From positions 72,331,236 through 72,395,235 of the forward strand of contig OW240924.1 in assembly GCA_933207985.1 (NCBI GenBank): a stretch of 64,000 nt of DNA, in the 5' to 3' direction. The DNA is from Pelobates cultripes. Its lineage: Eukaryota; Chordata; Amphibia; Anura; Pelobatidae. The notes below the pieces were generated by a model, which did not search any database, was not told where the DNA came from, and saw only the letters and a program-made list of their open reading frames with translations. Positions 33,201 through 48,200 of this stretch are shown in pieces; within the stretch, counting starts at the first letter, position 1, and every line of letters begins with the position of its first letter. The translations under genes were made by a program, and so were the position numbers.

Positions 33201-36200
33201 TTTTAGATATAGTCCCAATAAAAAAAAAATACATAATTAAATGCATGCGAGTTTTCATTTGGAATATATATCTACTAAACAGTGATTTTTTTTTATTTTG
33301 TACTTGGGAAGTGGAGTGTCCCTTTACGGCTGACAAAGCATTATTGGAGTTTTACAACAAACCGCAATCTATTTTTGGCCAGCTGGTGCTATATGGTTTT
33401 CTTGAGAAAATGATGATCGGTACATCTATGTATAAGTGACTGCCTGCCTTTACTGTAAAATAAATAATTTAGTTTTTTTGAAAATTGAATCACAAGTCCC
33501 GGTTTCATAGATAATCCTGCAATCCTCTTCTTAAAACCCTGCTTCAATAAAGCTAATGCTAAATACATCTGTGTAATGAGATTTTAGGCCTGTGGAGAGT
33601 TATTATCCATATAGCTTTGGATTTACAAGTCTAATGTCTGGGCCTGGAGTTCCAGAACATGACTGAACACAATTAACATTCTGTGCTGAAAACGCATTTG
33701 TTGCTCCAAGTAACGTAGAAATCCAAGGATACAGTAGAGACTCCAGCTTCACCCAATGGCTGGAAACACATCTAGAGCATTACAGAGAGTTTGAGGAAGA
33801 TAAATAGTTTAAACAGTGAGTCATCTCTGTTTAATGGCAAAAAAATGTTTAAGAGAAATGGGCTCTTTTGACAGATTTTATGTTTTTAACCCATTGAGTT
33901 GCCAGGTAGTGAAATGTGTGCATTTTATTTTTGTCAGAATATCTATCATAAATCCACTACTTTGTTAGATAAAACCGTGATTTCTTCAATACACAAGGCG
34001 GTGGGGAAAAATATGCCTAAAACAATATATTAATGTCAACGACCTCATAGGAGCTACGGCCACCATTGCCTGGACCATCGGTCATGAAAATATGGCTCTA
34101 ATCTAGATGGTCCAATGACATTTAGACCTGCTGGCTAGAAGGCTATGGCTCCTGCCATTATGGAGTCCATAAAAACATTCCCACCCTGGTTATAGTATTG
34201 GAATGTGGACCAGTTTTAACAAAGTACTGTGCAGTTGAGTGGTTTTCTTGGAGCTATTAAAACTGATGAAAATTGGGAGGAAGATGACGCTAAAGTTATA
34301 CTTTTTACATCACTCAGGGTGGCCATATTGGTACAAGTCGTTTCTAAATGGCATTTCAGCCATTTTTAGTTCCAACAAAATATATAGAATATCGCAAAAG
34401 ATTGTCAAGGAATTCTGCCTCTTAGACATCAGGGCCAAGTATGGAGTTATCAAGTAATGTATTGAGAGGTAATTGCAGGTAGCAATCATCAAGCTTCCAA
34501 ACCAGAAAACCGTCTCCAAAATTATCACAGAACCCAGAGGTGCGTTTGACAGAGAGTGAAATAAACAGGACAAAGAATTTTGATTCAAAACTGCAGAATA
34601 TTTTCAATTTAAATGAACAAAAGCTAAAGGGCAAAAAAATAAATAAATTACAAAACAGCTTAGTGAAATATCATATAGAACGATTAGAAGTTCACATGCC
34701 ATAAAACCTCATTAGAAAACTAGAAACCTAAAGTCCATCTTTGCACGAGTTCTGGCAAGCATTATTCAACATTAAAGACCAATACAGGTCAGAGCTACAG
34801 GAGGCTCCACCACATGATTAGGAAGTAGAGGAGTAGATTGGGAACAAAAGTGGGCCCGTCAAAGTCACAAACAGATCTGGGAAAGTAAAAAAAAAATAAA
34901 ATAAACAAAATTAAAAAAAAACACAACCCACTACGAGACCAGCCGGCAACCCCCACAAGCAAACTTTTATGTAGTATAGGAATTCGATGAGGACCAAACA
35001 TGGTCTGTGGGCGCGTTCCATCCCTTCCAACGTGCTTTCCTCATTTCTTTGGCAATACAGATTACTCATGCAAAAGATAGGCAGTCAGTTTTAGGGGCGC
35101 TCACCTTAATATATAATTTTTTTGCATTGATTGTGACCCCCTGTACTTACAATTTGAGCACCAAACAAGAGAGACATCTAAATAGGTTGTCATTTGAAAA
35201 AGTATATACTTGGGAGAATTATAATTTTTTTCCCTTTTGCAACTGCTTACATGCAATTCATTATAACTTGGTACACATCCCACCATGACATATTCATCAC
35301 TTCATCGTAGGACGTTGGCTGTACTTGCTGATACTTCGTTTTGTGCCAATGCAATCATCATTTTGATGGAATACAGTTTCGAAATCAGCTATCAAAGAGG
35401 TTTTTCAACGAAGCCAGACAGCCTTATATTTGTAGGGTTTATAGATATCCCTACATACACAGATGTAACAAACTGATAATGAACAAAGACTTTTAAATTA
35501 ACCTAGATTAACTAACTCCTACATAACAAATTTTTAAACTGTGTACGCCATTAAGTAGTAGGTGCCTAAAAAGTTACATTATCAAAACACTAAGTAAATA
35601 TTCACTGCATTTTTTATTTATTTCATAATTCTATTTTTTTTTAAAAAAAAATTTTTTTACTTCTGGACTTTACAACAGCTGTTTTTGATCTCAGTCTTTA
35701 TGATGCGCTGACCTTTGCATACTGCCTCCGGTGTAGAACACGCCAGTCTCGCCAGATTAAAGCTACCCATCTAGTTGTGTTTCCTTCAGATCCCAGCATC
35801 CTTAGTCTGTCTCTTGCCAGGAATTTTCTATGTAATGCATACAAATCAGCTGATTTATCGACTGGGTTACCTTACATAGTACTGAATTCCTAAATATCAG
35901 TTTCCATTTACACCTTTGGACAGAGCCATCAGCAAAGAAATATTTTGTCGTTAGCTTTAGTTCAATGTACAGGTTCAATATAATAATTATGACTGTGCAA
36001 ACGTTTCTTTTCTAACCCAGAAATTTACGTGTACAGGAGTCAAAGAGGCTCCATTCCAATGACCTCAATATTTATCACCCCCACAGCAGAAAGGGCACAT
36101 GCAGCTCAGAAGGCAAACCATTGCCTGGTCTCATTAACAACATATTTTTTAATACTCCCAATCATGTAATAATTTCCTTTGACACTTGTAATAACATTCC

Positions 36201-39200
36201 AAACAAAATCTCATGGCGCACGCAAACGTTTTTGACAGCAGTGGCAGCTGATGAAGTTTAAAGATGATGAGGCGCTAGGCTCCACTCCAGAAATTGGGCG
36301 ATATGTCTTGATTTGTTGGGATCTACCTGCTAATCCCAAGACCCAGTGAGACATCACATCCTTTTCAACAATATAAACCTATAGTTTTCATTTGGGAACC
36401 GCCAAACTCTTTAAAGAGGTGCCAATCAGGCTGGTCTTTTGGGTCATCCTGGATCTGGTGTCTCAATGCAAAGCTAGTAAGTGACATCAGAAATTCTGTT
36501 TGAGCAGACTTTGCATGTATGAATGGTTTTACCAAGAACACGGATTGCTTTTACAAAAATGCCTTAACCCCTTAAGGACCAATCTTCTGGAATAAAATGG
36601 AATCACATGTCATGTGTCCTTAAGGGGTTAAAAAATAATATGATTAGTTTCTTAGCCTGTCAATAGTTTGGGAGGTGGGGTTCTAACACACACTTAGCAA
36701 TAGTCCTTAGCATGCAAATAGATTTGATTTGTAAAAATTTTTTCTTAGCAATGAAATAATTGGGGGTTGCTGCCCGACCGCCCCTAGTACAATTCAGACA
36801 CCATTGCTTGAGGGAAACTTCCTTTGGATTATGATTATAGGAACATTCACAATTTCAAGACACAAAGCATTCGGCTTATTGCTTAATTCAGTTTTTTCTC
36901 ATTAACATTTTAATCACCGATAAACCACAGATAAATTCAGAAAATCTAACTTACAAGGAACAATACATGATTGAGCATTGTGTCAAGTCAGTAGTCCCTC
37001 ATCACATATATAATAGAAGTATTATTGCTTTTGTTGTAAGAACAAATATCCGTGGATAAAAATAATGTGTTATGTCATCATATTACCAGGCTGTGCGGAG
37101 AGAAGATAATATCATCACACCGCCTACACCACTTTATTTCTCACCAAAGACATCTGTCTGCACAGATTTTCATTGGTTTCTAGGCAGACACCTATACATG
37201 TACTACAGCAATTGCTCACGTCTCTATTAATGTCTCCACCGGTGGAAAACCTGCAGTCATACGCCTGATGTAGGCTATTAATCACCTCGCAATCTCTGTT
37301 CTACACAGTCTTCAGAAACGCTCCAGATAACACTTAAGGGCATATAAGCATTTGCCTCTAGCCAATTTCACTGTACCTGCCAGCAAGTACATCAAATCTT
37401 AAAAATTTATCAGGTTTGCACGTGACCTGCTCCAAAAAAGGTTATCCACAAAAGTGAGAATTCAAAGTGAAATTCATTCAAGTTCATTTCAAATTTAAGG
37501 TCAAACTTACCGCACTAGAAACATTCTCTAAGTCAGTTATGCTTTCAGATTGGCTACTCTTCACTTAGATTTTACATTTGCTTTGAATTCACAGATTAGT
37601 AGATTTACACTTTTGGGGTTTGTGAGTTCATCAAAATAATATCCTCTTCTGTCTAGAATTCAGTAGGAAACTTGATTGTGAGGATCCAACACAGACACAT
37701 GGAATCTTCAAGGTTATGAACTCACCAAAGTTCTCTCCTCCCCAAATGTCCATCTGAGTGTCATATTTCCCAAGTTGGTTGAACCAGGATTTGTCGATGA
37801 CAAAAATCCCCCCAGCAATGACAGGAGTCCTAGAAAAATGTAAGAGGGCGTTAAGCCTCTGCACTAGATTTTTAGTTAATCTAATAATAGGAGACACAAT
37901 TCAAAAGTTTGCCCAGAATGCAATTTTCAAATCCCAAATGCCATCAATAAGAAAAAAAAAGGCATATTAAAGTTCTCAAAGGAGAGGCATGCGCAGAACT
38001 GACATATACTGAAGTTAATGACTTAACAGTTCGATGCTGCCCCCATGACTTTTCTGACAAATCGAAAATAAAAAAGCAAAAGCACGGTGCGCAATGACAA
38101 GATCATGAGCTGTTTGATTTGATTATATTGCAATGAGAATGTTGATAAAATAATAATAATCCTGATCTACAAATATTGATTTAATAAATCTCATCCCATC
38201 ATGTTTCACGCATTATGCATTTTCCACTTTGAAGCAAAAAGGTATGGTAGAGAAAGGATGCAGACAGTGTAGCCGTGCCTGTGTAATTGGAGGGCTATAC
38301 CTTATAGAAGAAGTTGGATCAGTGCGAGACATCTTCTGTTCAATGGGGATTTGTTCCCACTTGAAATGGAGGCTCCAGTCAAATCCTAAGCAAAAAGCAC
38401 AAGGGATTCTAAGAGAGGAAACGTTACCTTGAACACAATGAAACGTGAGAAATAAAAAGTAATGACTTCAAGTATTTGCACAGTATTCCACAAAACTATT
38501 TCCCCGTAACTCACCACCCCGGAGATCTGCAGATGCGGCCAGGTAAGCAAAGTTGTCTAGGCTGATTACGTCGATGATGGGACTCACAACCCTAGTGTGA
38601 TCCTAGAAATAGTAAAGGAGAAGACTGACCCACTTGACAACCCACCCCACTAGTCTGACACAGGTCAAATAATTAAATAAAATAAAAATACATGCATTTC
38701 TAAACGGCACATCTCACAGAAAGCACACCATTAATGTTGACCAAAAAAGACAGTAGAGGACCATGGTGAAGAAGTGAACTCCCACCCAACCACGCTGTTG
38801 AACAGTAACTTAAAAACACATGCACGCTGAATGGCACACTTCACATACAACACAGCCACAGCAGACACACCACTGAGAACCTCACTCACCTCCTTCACTC
38901 GCTGGAGTAGAGGTTGAAGCCACTCATTATTGACCTCGCAGTGGCTGTCTAAAAAGGTGAGGATCGGAGCAGTGGCAACATCTGCTCCTCGAACTCTTGA
39001 CCGGATCAGTCCTAAAGATAAGAAGAAAAAAAGAAAAAGGAAATCATTGTTATGTAGCATACAAAAAGCTTTTGGTAAACAATATATAAATAGTGATCTC
39101 CCGAACAGTTCGCCGAACGGTTCGCCGCGGACGGCGAACATGTGCGTTGTTCAGTCCGCCCCCTATGTCATCATTGAGTAAACTTTGACCCTGTACCTCA

Positions 39201-42200
39201 CAGTCAGCAGACACATTCCAGCCAATCAGCAGCAGACCCTCCCACCTCCTGGACAGCATCCATTTTACATTCATTGTGAAGCTGCATTCTTAGTGAGCTG
39301 TCCAGGAGGTGGGAGGGTCTGGGAGGGAGGGTCTGCTGCTGATTGGCTGGAATGTGTCTGCTGACTGTGAGGTACAGGGTCAAAGTTTACTCAATGATGA
39401 CGAATAGGTGGCGGACCGAACAGCGCATATGTTCGCCGTCCGCGGCGAACCGTTTGGGACATCACTATATATTAATACTAACGAACAATACATGTGATAC
39501 TCCATATTGATACCTGTGCCTTATATTTCTCCAATAAAATGTATGTTTATAAAAAAATAAAAAATAAATAAAAATAAAATACAGTGCAACACTAAAAGAC
39601 GCTTTCAATGCAGTGACGTTAAAAGCGTATTATGTGCTGTGAATTTCACATACAGTTACTATGTACCTCCGTGCACACCGCTGGGGTTACTGACATAACA
39701 TAGAACACTTCCACAAAGAAAAAAAAGTATTGTTAAACCTCCCAATGGCAATTCAAATTATTTTAATGAGTTCAAGGACTCCACATCAATACAGAGAATT
39801 CCAACACTGCACAGACAGCTTAGGGGATCCTTACATTGAACATTCCTCTGCATGTCCCACAGGAAACATTCCTGCATATCAGACACTGAGGAATTTCACA
39901 GAGTACACACAGTGTACTTTGCATATTGAAAATCCCAGGCTGGCAAACTAAGGGTGACAGTCACCACCGGGCCCTGAAATTCAATGGTCCAGAAACACAC
40001 TGCACTCCCTGCCGGTGTTCATCGTCCATGCATATTTAGATCACACCTCCATATCTTCAGTAAACCGCTTTTGCAACCACCTTCAGAGGAATGTTTAATC
40101 AGCTGTTTTCATACTTTTGCCTGATGTGGATCTCCTACCTGTGCACTGCTTGGAGGGAAGGGGGCTTCTTATCAGTGCACCAAGTCATACAGTATCCTTC
40201 TTACCTTCCCACGCACCATACATGGTCCTTCTTATCTGCTTGCACCATACAGGGGCCTTCCTACCTACCCACACCACACAGGGGCCTTCCGACCTGCCCA
40301 CAATATAGAGGGTCCTCCCCACCTGCCACACCAAAGAAGGGCATCCTGACCTGCCCACACCAAAGAGAGGCCTTCCTACCTGCCCACACCAGAGAGGGGC
40401 CTTCCTACCTTCCCACACCATAGAGGGGCCCTCCTACCTGTCTACACCATAGAAGGGCCTCCTACCTGCCCACACCAGAGAGGGGCCTTCCTACACCATA
40501 GAGGGGCCTCCTACCTGCCCACACCATAGAGGGGCCCTCCTACCTGTCTACACCATAGAGGGGCCTCCTACCTTCCCACACCATAGAGGGGCCCTCCTAC
40601 CTTCCCACACCATAGAGGGGCCCTCCTACCTGTCTACACCATAGAAGGGCCTCCTACCTGCCCACACCAGAGAGGGGCCTTCCTACCTTCCCACACCATA
40701 GAGGGGCCCTCCTACCTGTCTACACCATAGAAGGGCCTCCTACCTGCCCACACCAGAGAGGGGCCTTCCTACACCATAGAGGGGCCCTCCTATCTGCCCA
40801 CAGCATACATGGGCCTCCCTACCTGCCCACGACATACAGGGGCCTCCCTACTTGCCCACAAACAGGAGACTCTCTTCCTACATGTCTGCTCCATACAGAG
40901 CCTTCCTACCTGCACACGCCATGTAGTGGACTTCTGATCTGAATCCTACTTGTACACAACATATGTGCACAAATCCTAAAATGCATTTCTTAGTGTGCTT
41001 AGAGAATAGCCTGTTTCAATCTGGTACATGCAACGCATGCAAGACACAATACACAGATGTATGCACACTGCGTACTTGCCAAAAATCTAGTATTCTAAAG
41101 TTTACTCTGTGGTTTTGGCTTCTAGTTCTGTATCCAGCTGTCTTGGCATTTAACCATGATACAGTAAAAACTTTGTATAAATTTGCCAATGCATATCCTT
41201 ATTTGGATACACTATTAGCAAAATCTTGTAAAGGCTAAAACAATTGTGATTTTGGTGCAGATTTAGTATTAAGACAGTTCGATTTAGCTTTTAAAGCAAC
41301 ATTCAAAATATATAATTAAAAAGTGTCTTCTCTATGTCTTTCGGTTTATCTAAAGATGTTACCGAGTTCCAATAGGGACTTACTGAATGCAATTCGTGTG
41401 CCACGTTATGTACATGTAAGCTCATACTAGATTTCTGTACGTATGCCTGAGCTAGCATGTTGAGCACGCTTGAGGCATCACAGCGCAGTGAGGCTGCCCT
41501 AAACCTGAAAGTGCAGCAAAGGTAAGTATTTTATTTCCACTTATATCTGCTACACTAGTCATCCCTATAGCCACTTTAGAAGCAGTTACTGTGTTGCAGG
41601 AATGAGGAACGGTCTTCTTCCAGATCCACTTTAATGGCATCTACAGTTCCTGAACAATTTTGATTCAGAAATTTGAGTACCGGGTTCATTAAATCACTTC
41701 AATTGCAATTTACCACTAAGAAGGTTTGTGATGAGTTATTAAGGAGTATCTTCCAATCACCATACAGAATGTGCAGCCTTGCATATTGGGGTACCCAATC
41801 CCATAATCCTCACTCATTCTGTTCACATAGCGGAGGATGTTTTACATTTAGCCTGATGGACAGTGGGATGGAGAGCTCTGGTCTGCCAAGGACAACACAA
41901 GGTAGGTGCACAGTAAGGAGGACTTACCTTCTCTTCTACTATTTCTCATGCATTTCACCTTTGGGATTTTCGTGAGGAGTTGGCAATCATCCGCTATGAA
42001 AAAAAAAAAAAAAAGGAGATAGGCAAGACACAAATAATTGGCACATTGCAATTGTGATTCATCGCGTAGCAAGAGCTCCCAAGTGTGTTTCCAAATCAAG
42101 GCTCTGCTTTCACTTATTATCATATTAATCAGACTGACAGCACTAATCCTTTCAACTAAAGTGTATCCAAACTCATGTGATCACACACAGCCTCACTGCA

Positions 42201-45200
42201 CGTCACATCGGTAGTATCAATGCTGAACTCATATTACATTTCAGCTATACCAAAGTGAGACTTTGCTACAGAGCATCTCTGGCTAAAAGAGGAGAAGACT
42301 TTATTTATTGCAAAATAGAATTAAAAAAAAATAATAATGTGTTTTTGCAATTACAGGATACTTTAACTTTATTCAATATGTAAAACTTAAATTTGCTCAT
42401 TAGGATTATTATTTTTTATTTTTTTTGGCAATAATAAATAGGGTTTAGATAAATCAAATATACCCACTATTCGTGTTTCTAGAAGTAGACGGGGTGTGCA
42501 AATTTGAATTTAAGAAGCTATATCACTGCTGGTAGCTGTACATATTTTTCTACCTATTTCAAATATCCAGAAATATTTGAATTCATATACACACACACAA
42601 AGCTATATACATAAAATATATTTCTAATAGGTCCCCAGATCTTCTTAAAGGACCACTATAGTGCCAGGAAAACATACTTGTTTTCCTGGCACTATAGTGC
42701 CCTGAGGGTGCCCCCACCCTCAGGGACCCCCTCCCGCCCGGCTCTGGAAGGGGAAAAGGGGTAAAAACTTACCTTTTTCCAGCGCTGGGCGGAGAGCTCT
42801 CCTCCTCCTCTCCGCCTCCGTTACGCCCCGCCGGCTGAATGCGCACGCGCGGCAAGAGCTGCGCGCGCATTCAGCCGGTCTCATAGGAAAGCATTTACAA
42901 TGCTTTCCTATGGACGCTTGCGTGCTCTTACTGTGAAAATCACAGTGAGAAGCACGCAAGCGCCTCTAGTGGCTGTCAATGAGACAGCCACTAGAGGATT
43001 AGGGGGAAGGCTTAACCCATTCATAAACATAGCGGTTTCTCTGAAACTGCTATGTTTATGAAAAAATGGGTTAACCCTAGCTGGACCTGGCACCCAGACC
43101 ACTTCATTAAGCTGAAGTGGTCTGGGTGCCTAGAGTGGTCCTTTAACAAAAGCTTAATTCAAGGTATACTGGGATGAGGTCATGAAACAACATAAAATGT
43201 AAGCAAAAATTTCAAAACCGAAGTAATAGCTAAATTATAGGTTGCTTGCAAAAGAAATCTCATAAAAATCAGCAAATACATTTACATTTTTAGTTTTGGC
43301 TATCGTTTCTAGACTGCCTAGTTTGACCTAAAATCCAAATTCTATTGTCAATTATCTACAATTACCAATGTATTGAATAAATCTTATGGTTTAGTAGACA
43401 ACATGAGATTGTTATCTACTAAGGCAATATTAAGAGACTACATTAATTCCGGTTTTACTTATCATAGCATCTAGCATTGCAACACACCTCACTATGGGGG
43501 TGGATTACCAAGACACACTGGTTGCTAATGTTAATTGGTTTACAAGGTGATTACACTTTATTTACTTCTTTGTCCTAAAACAGCACATTTTGCCTTGACA
43601 AATCTCTCTCCACCACTGCACATAGCTTCCTTATCATAATTCACTCCTTCAAGAACCAGTAACTATGTTGTCTTATCAATCTGTTCTTTGAAAATTCTAT
43701 TCTAAAATGGAATGTTCTACTTAATTAAAGACGGCATGAATTCATGGAAATGCCAGAGCTACATAAACAGAGCATTCCTTACTCTAAAAAGATCAGGTTA
43801 GAATTAAACAGTTTATTCGCTGAAGTGAGAATTCCAAGTGAATTTCAAATTAAGGGCCAAAGTAGTCAAAATGGGGACATTTTCGAAGTCAGTTATGATT
43901 CCAGTGTAGCCACTTGAGCAATCTTATTTTAGAGAATGGCCCTGATGGTCTTTAAGGGGTTAAACGGCATCTGTGATTTGTACGATTGTCTGATTTTATT
44001 ATCTATTTCTTCAGTAGAAGCGACAGCAAAAACAACCACAATAACAAACAAACACACACATCAGAGCTGAAGGAGTTCTACAAACCTGTTTTTTCTCCCC
44101 TAACTTGGTTTGTTGTCCTGCATTTTTTAACTTATCGGTTTAAAATTTGCCATGATTCACGGTTTAGTATTCATCGGATGGGCCCCTTAGATGGACAGCT
44201 TTGTGCATGGTAACCATGTAAAGGTTCTGTCTGCTATATTATTTGTATAGGAAACTCAAACACATCACAGACCCCATCTGTTGTACTGAGTAACATGACT
44301 CCTCTGTAGTCACATTGTAGAATATGCTAGCTCTTCTATTCCCACGGGACTACGCAACCTGTTCTGCGTTGGTGATTAAATCGGAGATGTAAAAACAGAA
44401 AGTACTCACGATCTGTGCTGAAGTCATCCACCAGAATAATCTCCTGTATTAAACTTGCAGGACTTCGAATTAAAACACTGTCAGACAGAGAGAAAAGAAA
44501 GGACAATGCCCTCTTACAACAATACTTAAAACCTGAAGAGGTCTCTTGGATTTAAATGCCCCCCGCTCCCCTCCCGCTCCCGCCACTACAACTCATTTCA
44601 CAATGGGAGATGAATTCGAGCAGACTTCCTCAAACTCCAGCCCTCCGGATGTTGCTAAACTACAACTCGCATGATTCTATGAATGAAGATGGTAGGCTGA
44701 GAATCATGGGAGTTGTAGTTCAGCAACATCTGGAAGGTCAGAGTTTGGGGAAGCCTGAATTAGAGGGACCCATTTCTAAACACCAGCTAAACAACTACAG
44801 TGCTTTTGGTGCCATGAGTCCCTTGGCCACTATAAGCAATCTTTCAATTTTTCTAATAGTTTGATACCTACCTGAGTCTTACAGTCATCTCCAGACGTGT
44901 CTCCTCTTCAGCACACTGCAGTGGTTATGGTTATGTCAAGCTGGCTCCCCCAACCTAAGTAGTCAAACTGTTTTTGAGCAGCTTGTCTCTGAGGTCTGCC
45001 CCGCGAAACTCCCCACCTCCACTACTAAACCCGGAGAGACGCAAGTTCATAAGTAGAAACTTTTATTAGTTCTCCTGAGTCAAGTCCTGCAGTGCAGGGC
45101 TCAGCCCATTGGTTTAAAGTGTCAGCTGATTGCGGTCAGTAAACAAGCTAACAGACGTCCATTCTTAGGAACTTCTGGTACTCTGGCATTAGCAGTGAAG

Positions 45201-48200
45201 GTTGACAGCACCTCCTGGTGGACCAGTTCAACTTCTTGTAATTGGAGGGGGTATGTGCCAGGGTACTCCTGGAACCATAGCCACTTTAGCAAACTGTAGG
45301 ATTTATGGTGCTTGGAGTGTGCCTTTAAGCAGTGTAGGAGTTAAAAGAACTAACCTATTTTATTATATGAGGAGGATTTTTGCCATTTTGTAGACATTGT
45401 ACATATGGGAATCTGGGATGTAACTCCTGCTGTGAATGTTTCGAAGTATAAATTCTATTTCAATGAATACTCCAACAATCCCAACACTGACTGTCCACCC
45501 TTTACTAGAACACAGAGTTCACCCACCTCTTTATAGTCCGTAGGAGGGTTGAGCGAGCCTCGTTGTGAAAGGTGATGATGACGCTGGTTGGAGGGAGGTC
45601 TGAATCATAATGTACAGAGGTACACCTAGTTATTGGGGGGGAAAAATGTGCAAAACCTGAGCCACAAAAGAGCGCTTTTAATACAAACGTTTTTAATAAA
45701 TGATAGATTATGCAACACTGGAAATATCACAATGTTTCCACAAATAATTAATTGTTTTCATTCTCAGGTTCATAGTTTGAATGGAAACTTTTCTTTCTCG
45801 GGAATTTACACCTTTAAATAAAGTATTGAAAACAATGACATCGCAGTCCAGTATAGACAAGGTCAGCCAGAGCAAATATTTCGAATAAAACATGATTTAA
45901 TATCTCCTCCTCTGTATGCTTTCTGTGTGCTGACTGCCAGGTGCAATGGATGAAGCTCATTACAATGATTGATAGGGAGCTAAGATGGAGGCGTCTCTCT
46001 ATACTGACTGCCAGGTGTAAAGGGAGGAGCTTATTACAATGATTGACAGGGAGCTAAGATGGAGGTGGCTCTCTCTATACTGACTGCCAGGTGTAAAGGG
46101 CGGAGCTTATTACAATGGTTGATAGGGAGCTAAGATGGAGGCGTCTCTCTATACTGACTGCCAGGTGTAAAGGGCGGAGCTTATTACAATGGTTGATAGG
46201 GAGCTAAGATGGAGGCGTCTCTCTATACTGACTGCCAGGTGTAAAGGGCGGAGCTTATTACAATGATTGATAGGGAGCTAAGATGGAGGCGTCTCTCTAT
46301 ACTGACTGCCAGGTGTAAAGGGCGGAGCTTATTACAATGGTTGATAGGGAGATAAGATGGAGGCGTCTCTCTATACTGACTGCCAGGTGTAAAGGGCGGA
46401 GCTTATTACAATGATTGATAGGGAGCTAAGATGGAGGCGTCTCTCTATACTGACTGCCAGGTGTAAAGGGCGGAGCTTATTACAATGATTGATAGGGAGC
46501 TAAGATGGAGGCGTCTCTCTATACTGACTGCCAGGTGTAAAGGGCGGAGCTTATTACAATGATTGATAGGGAGCTAAGATGGAGGCGTCTCTCTATACTG
46601 ACTGCCAGGTGTAAAGGGCGGAGCTTATTACAATGATTGATAGGGAGCTAAGATGGAGGCGTCTCTCTATACTGACTGCCAGGTGTAAAGGGCGGAGCTT
46701 ATTACAATGATTGATAGGGAGCTAAGATGGAGGCGTCTCTCTATACTGACTGCCAGGTGTAAAGGGCGGAGCTTATTACAATGATTGATAGGGAGCTAAG
46801 ATGGAGGCGTCTCTCTATACTGACTGCCAGGTGTAAAGGGCGGAGCTTATTACAATGATTGACAGGGAGCTAAGATGGAGGCGTCTCTCTATATTGACTG
46901 CCAGGTGTAAAGGGCGGAGCTTATTACAATGATTAATCGGGAGCTAAGATGGAGGCGTCTCTCTATACTGACTGCCAGGTGTAAAGGGCGGAGCTTATTA
47001 CAATGGTTGATGGGGAGCTAAGATGGAGGTACCCAGTTGCAAAATAAATAGATGTGGGTTTCTACTTTTAAATGTATATGTCATGCCTTATGAATAAATA
47101 TTTGTTAAATATAGGGACAAAACAGAATAATAAACAAAAAGAAATATAAAAAATACAGGGAAATGTCAGCTCCTCTTTCAAATCGCCTTCACATTTGTGC
47201 GAGTAGATTGACTTGATCTAGTAAAAACGTACACTTATCGAGAACATGTTGCAAATATTGTTGCCTTTGCTGAAGTTCTTACATTCACTACTTTTCGTGT
47301 GTTTTGTTCTTACTTAAATTAACACTGTCGTGTTAAAAAAACATGTTAGGCCCTTGGCCCCCCTTGCACCCCTTATACAGGTATAAAACTTTTCTCCAGC
47401 GCCGCATGGGCCTGCTAGCAATGGCCCAGCCCGGCTCCGCCTCATAATTGATGATCTCAATCAATACAATGCTTTCCCATAGGAAAACATTAGGAGGCTA
47501 ATATGCATGTGCTGCAAAAAGCTGCAGTGCGTCAATCAGCATCTCCTCATAGAGATACATTGACTCACTGCATCTCTATCGGGAAAGTTCAGCACCTCCA
47601 TGCAGAGGGCGGAGAGGCTAAACAGTGCAGCACTGACCCAGGAAGCTGTAGTGGCCATCTGAGTGACAGCCACTGCAGGTGTCCCTAGGTAGTAATGTAA
47701 ATTTTTCTCTTAAAAGGCAGTGTTTACATAAAAATACCTGCAGGCACTGCTTAAACTTTCTCACCAGAGCAACCACATTAAGCTGTAGTTGTTCTGGTGA
47801 CTATAGTGTCCCTTTAAACGAACACTGTGAAAACCATAACACCTTTCTCTCAGTTACGTTGATATGAAGCCTGGGGTTCCTTGGTGTGGTCTTACCATAC
47901 TTTCAGAAACAATTTAACCCCTTAAAATGAGACTTTGCCCAGGACCTCTAGGGAACGAGATGAAGTTGATATGGTACCCATGGTGCTCATTTAAGAGAGG
48001 TTACCAGTATTTGAAAGCAAATACAGTATTGAAGTTGGACTTTGATACAATAACTCGACAACTTTGGAGGATCGCCAAATATCCAAAGTCTATAGACACG
48101 TGGAACTTTAAAATGTTGGACCTTAATCGGTCATGTAAAATATACATGAGCAGCCTAACAGTTCCTCTATGTGTCTGAATGTGTCTATGTGTCTGCATTG

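Noticed and set aside
40091..40423. 110-residue + frame and 78-residue - frame
   Set aside because: They are translations of the minisatellite (Pro/Thr/Cys repeats on one strand, Gly/Arg repeats on the other).
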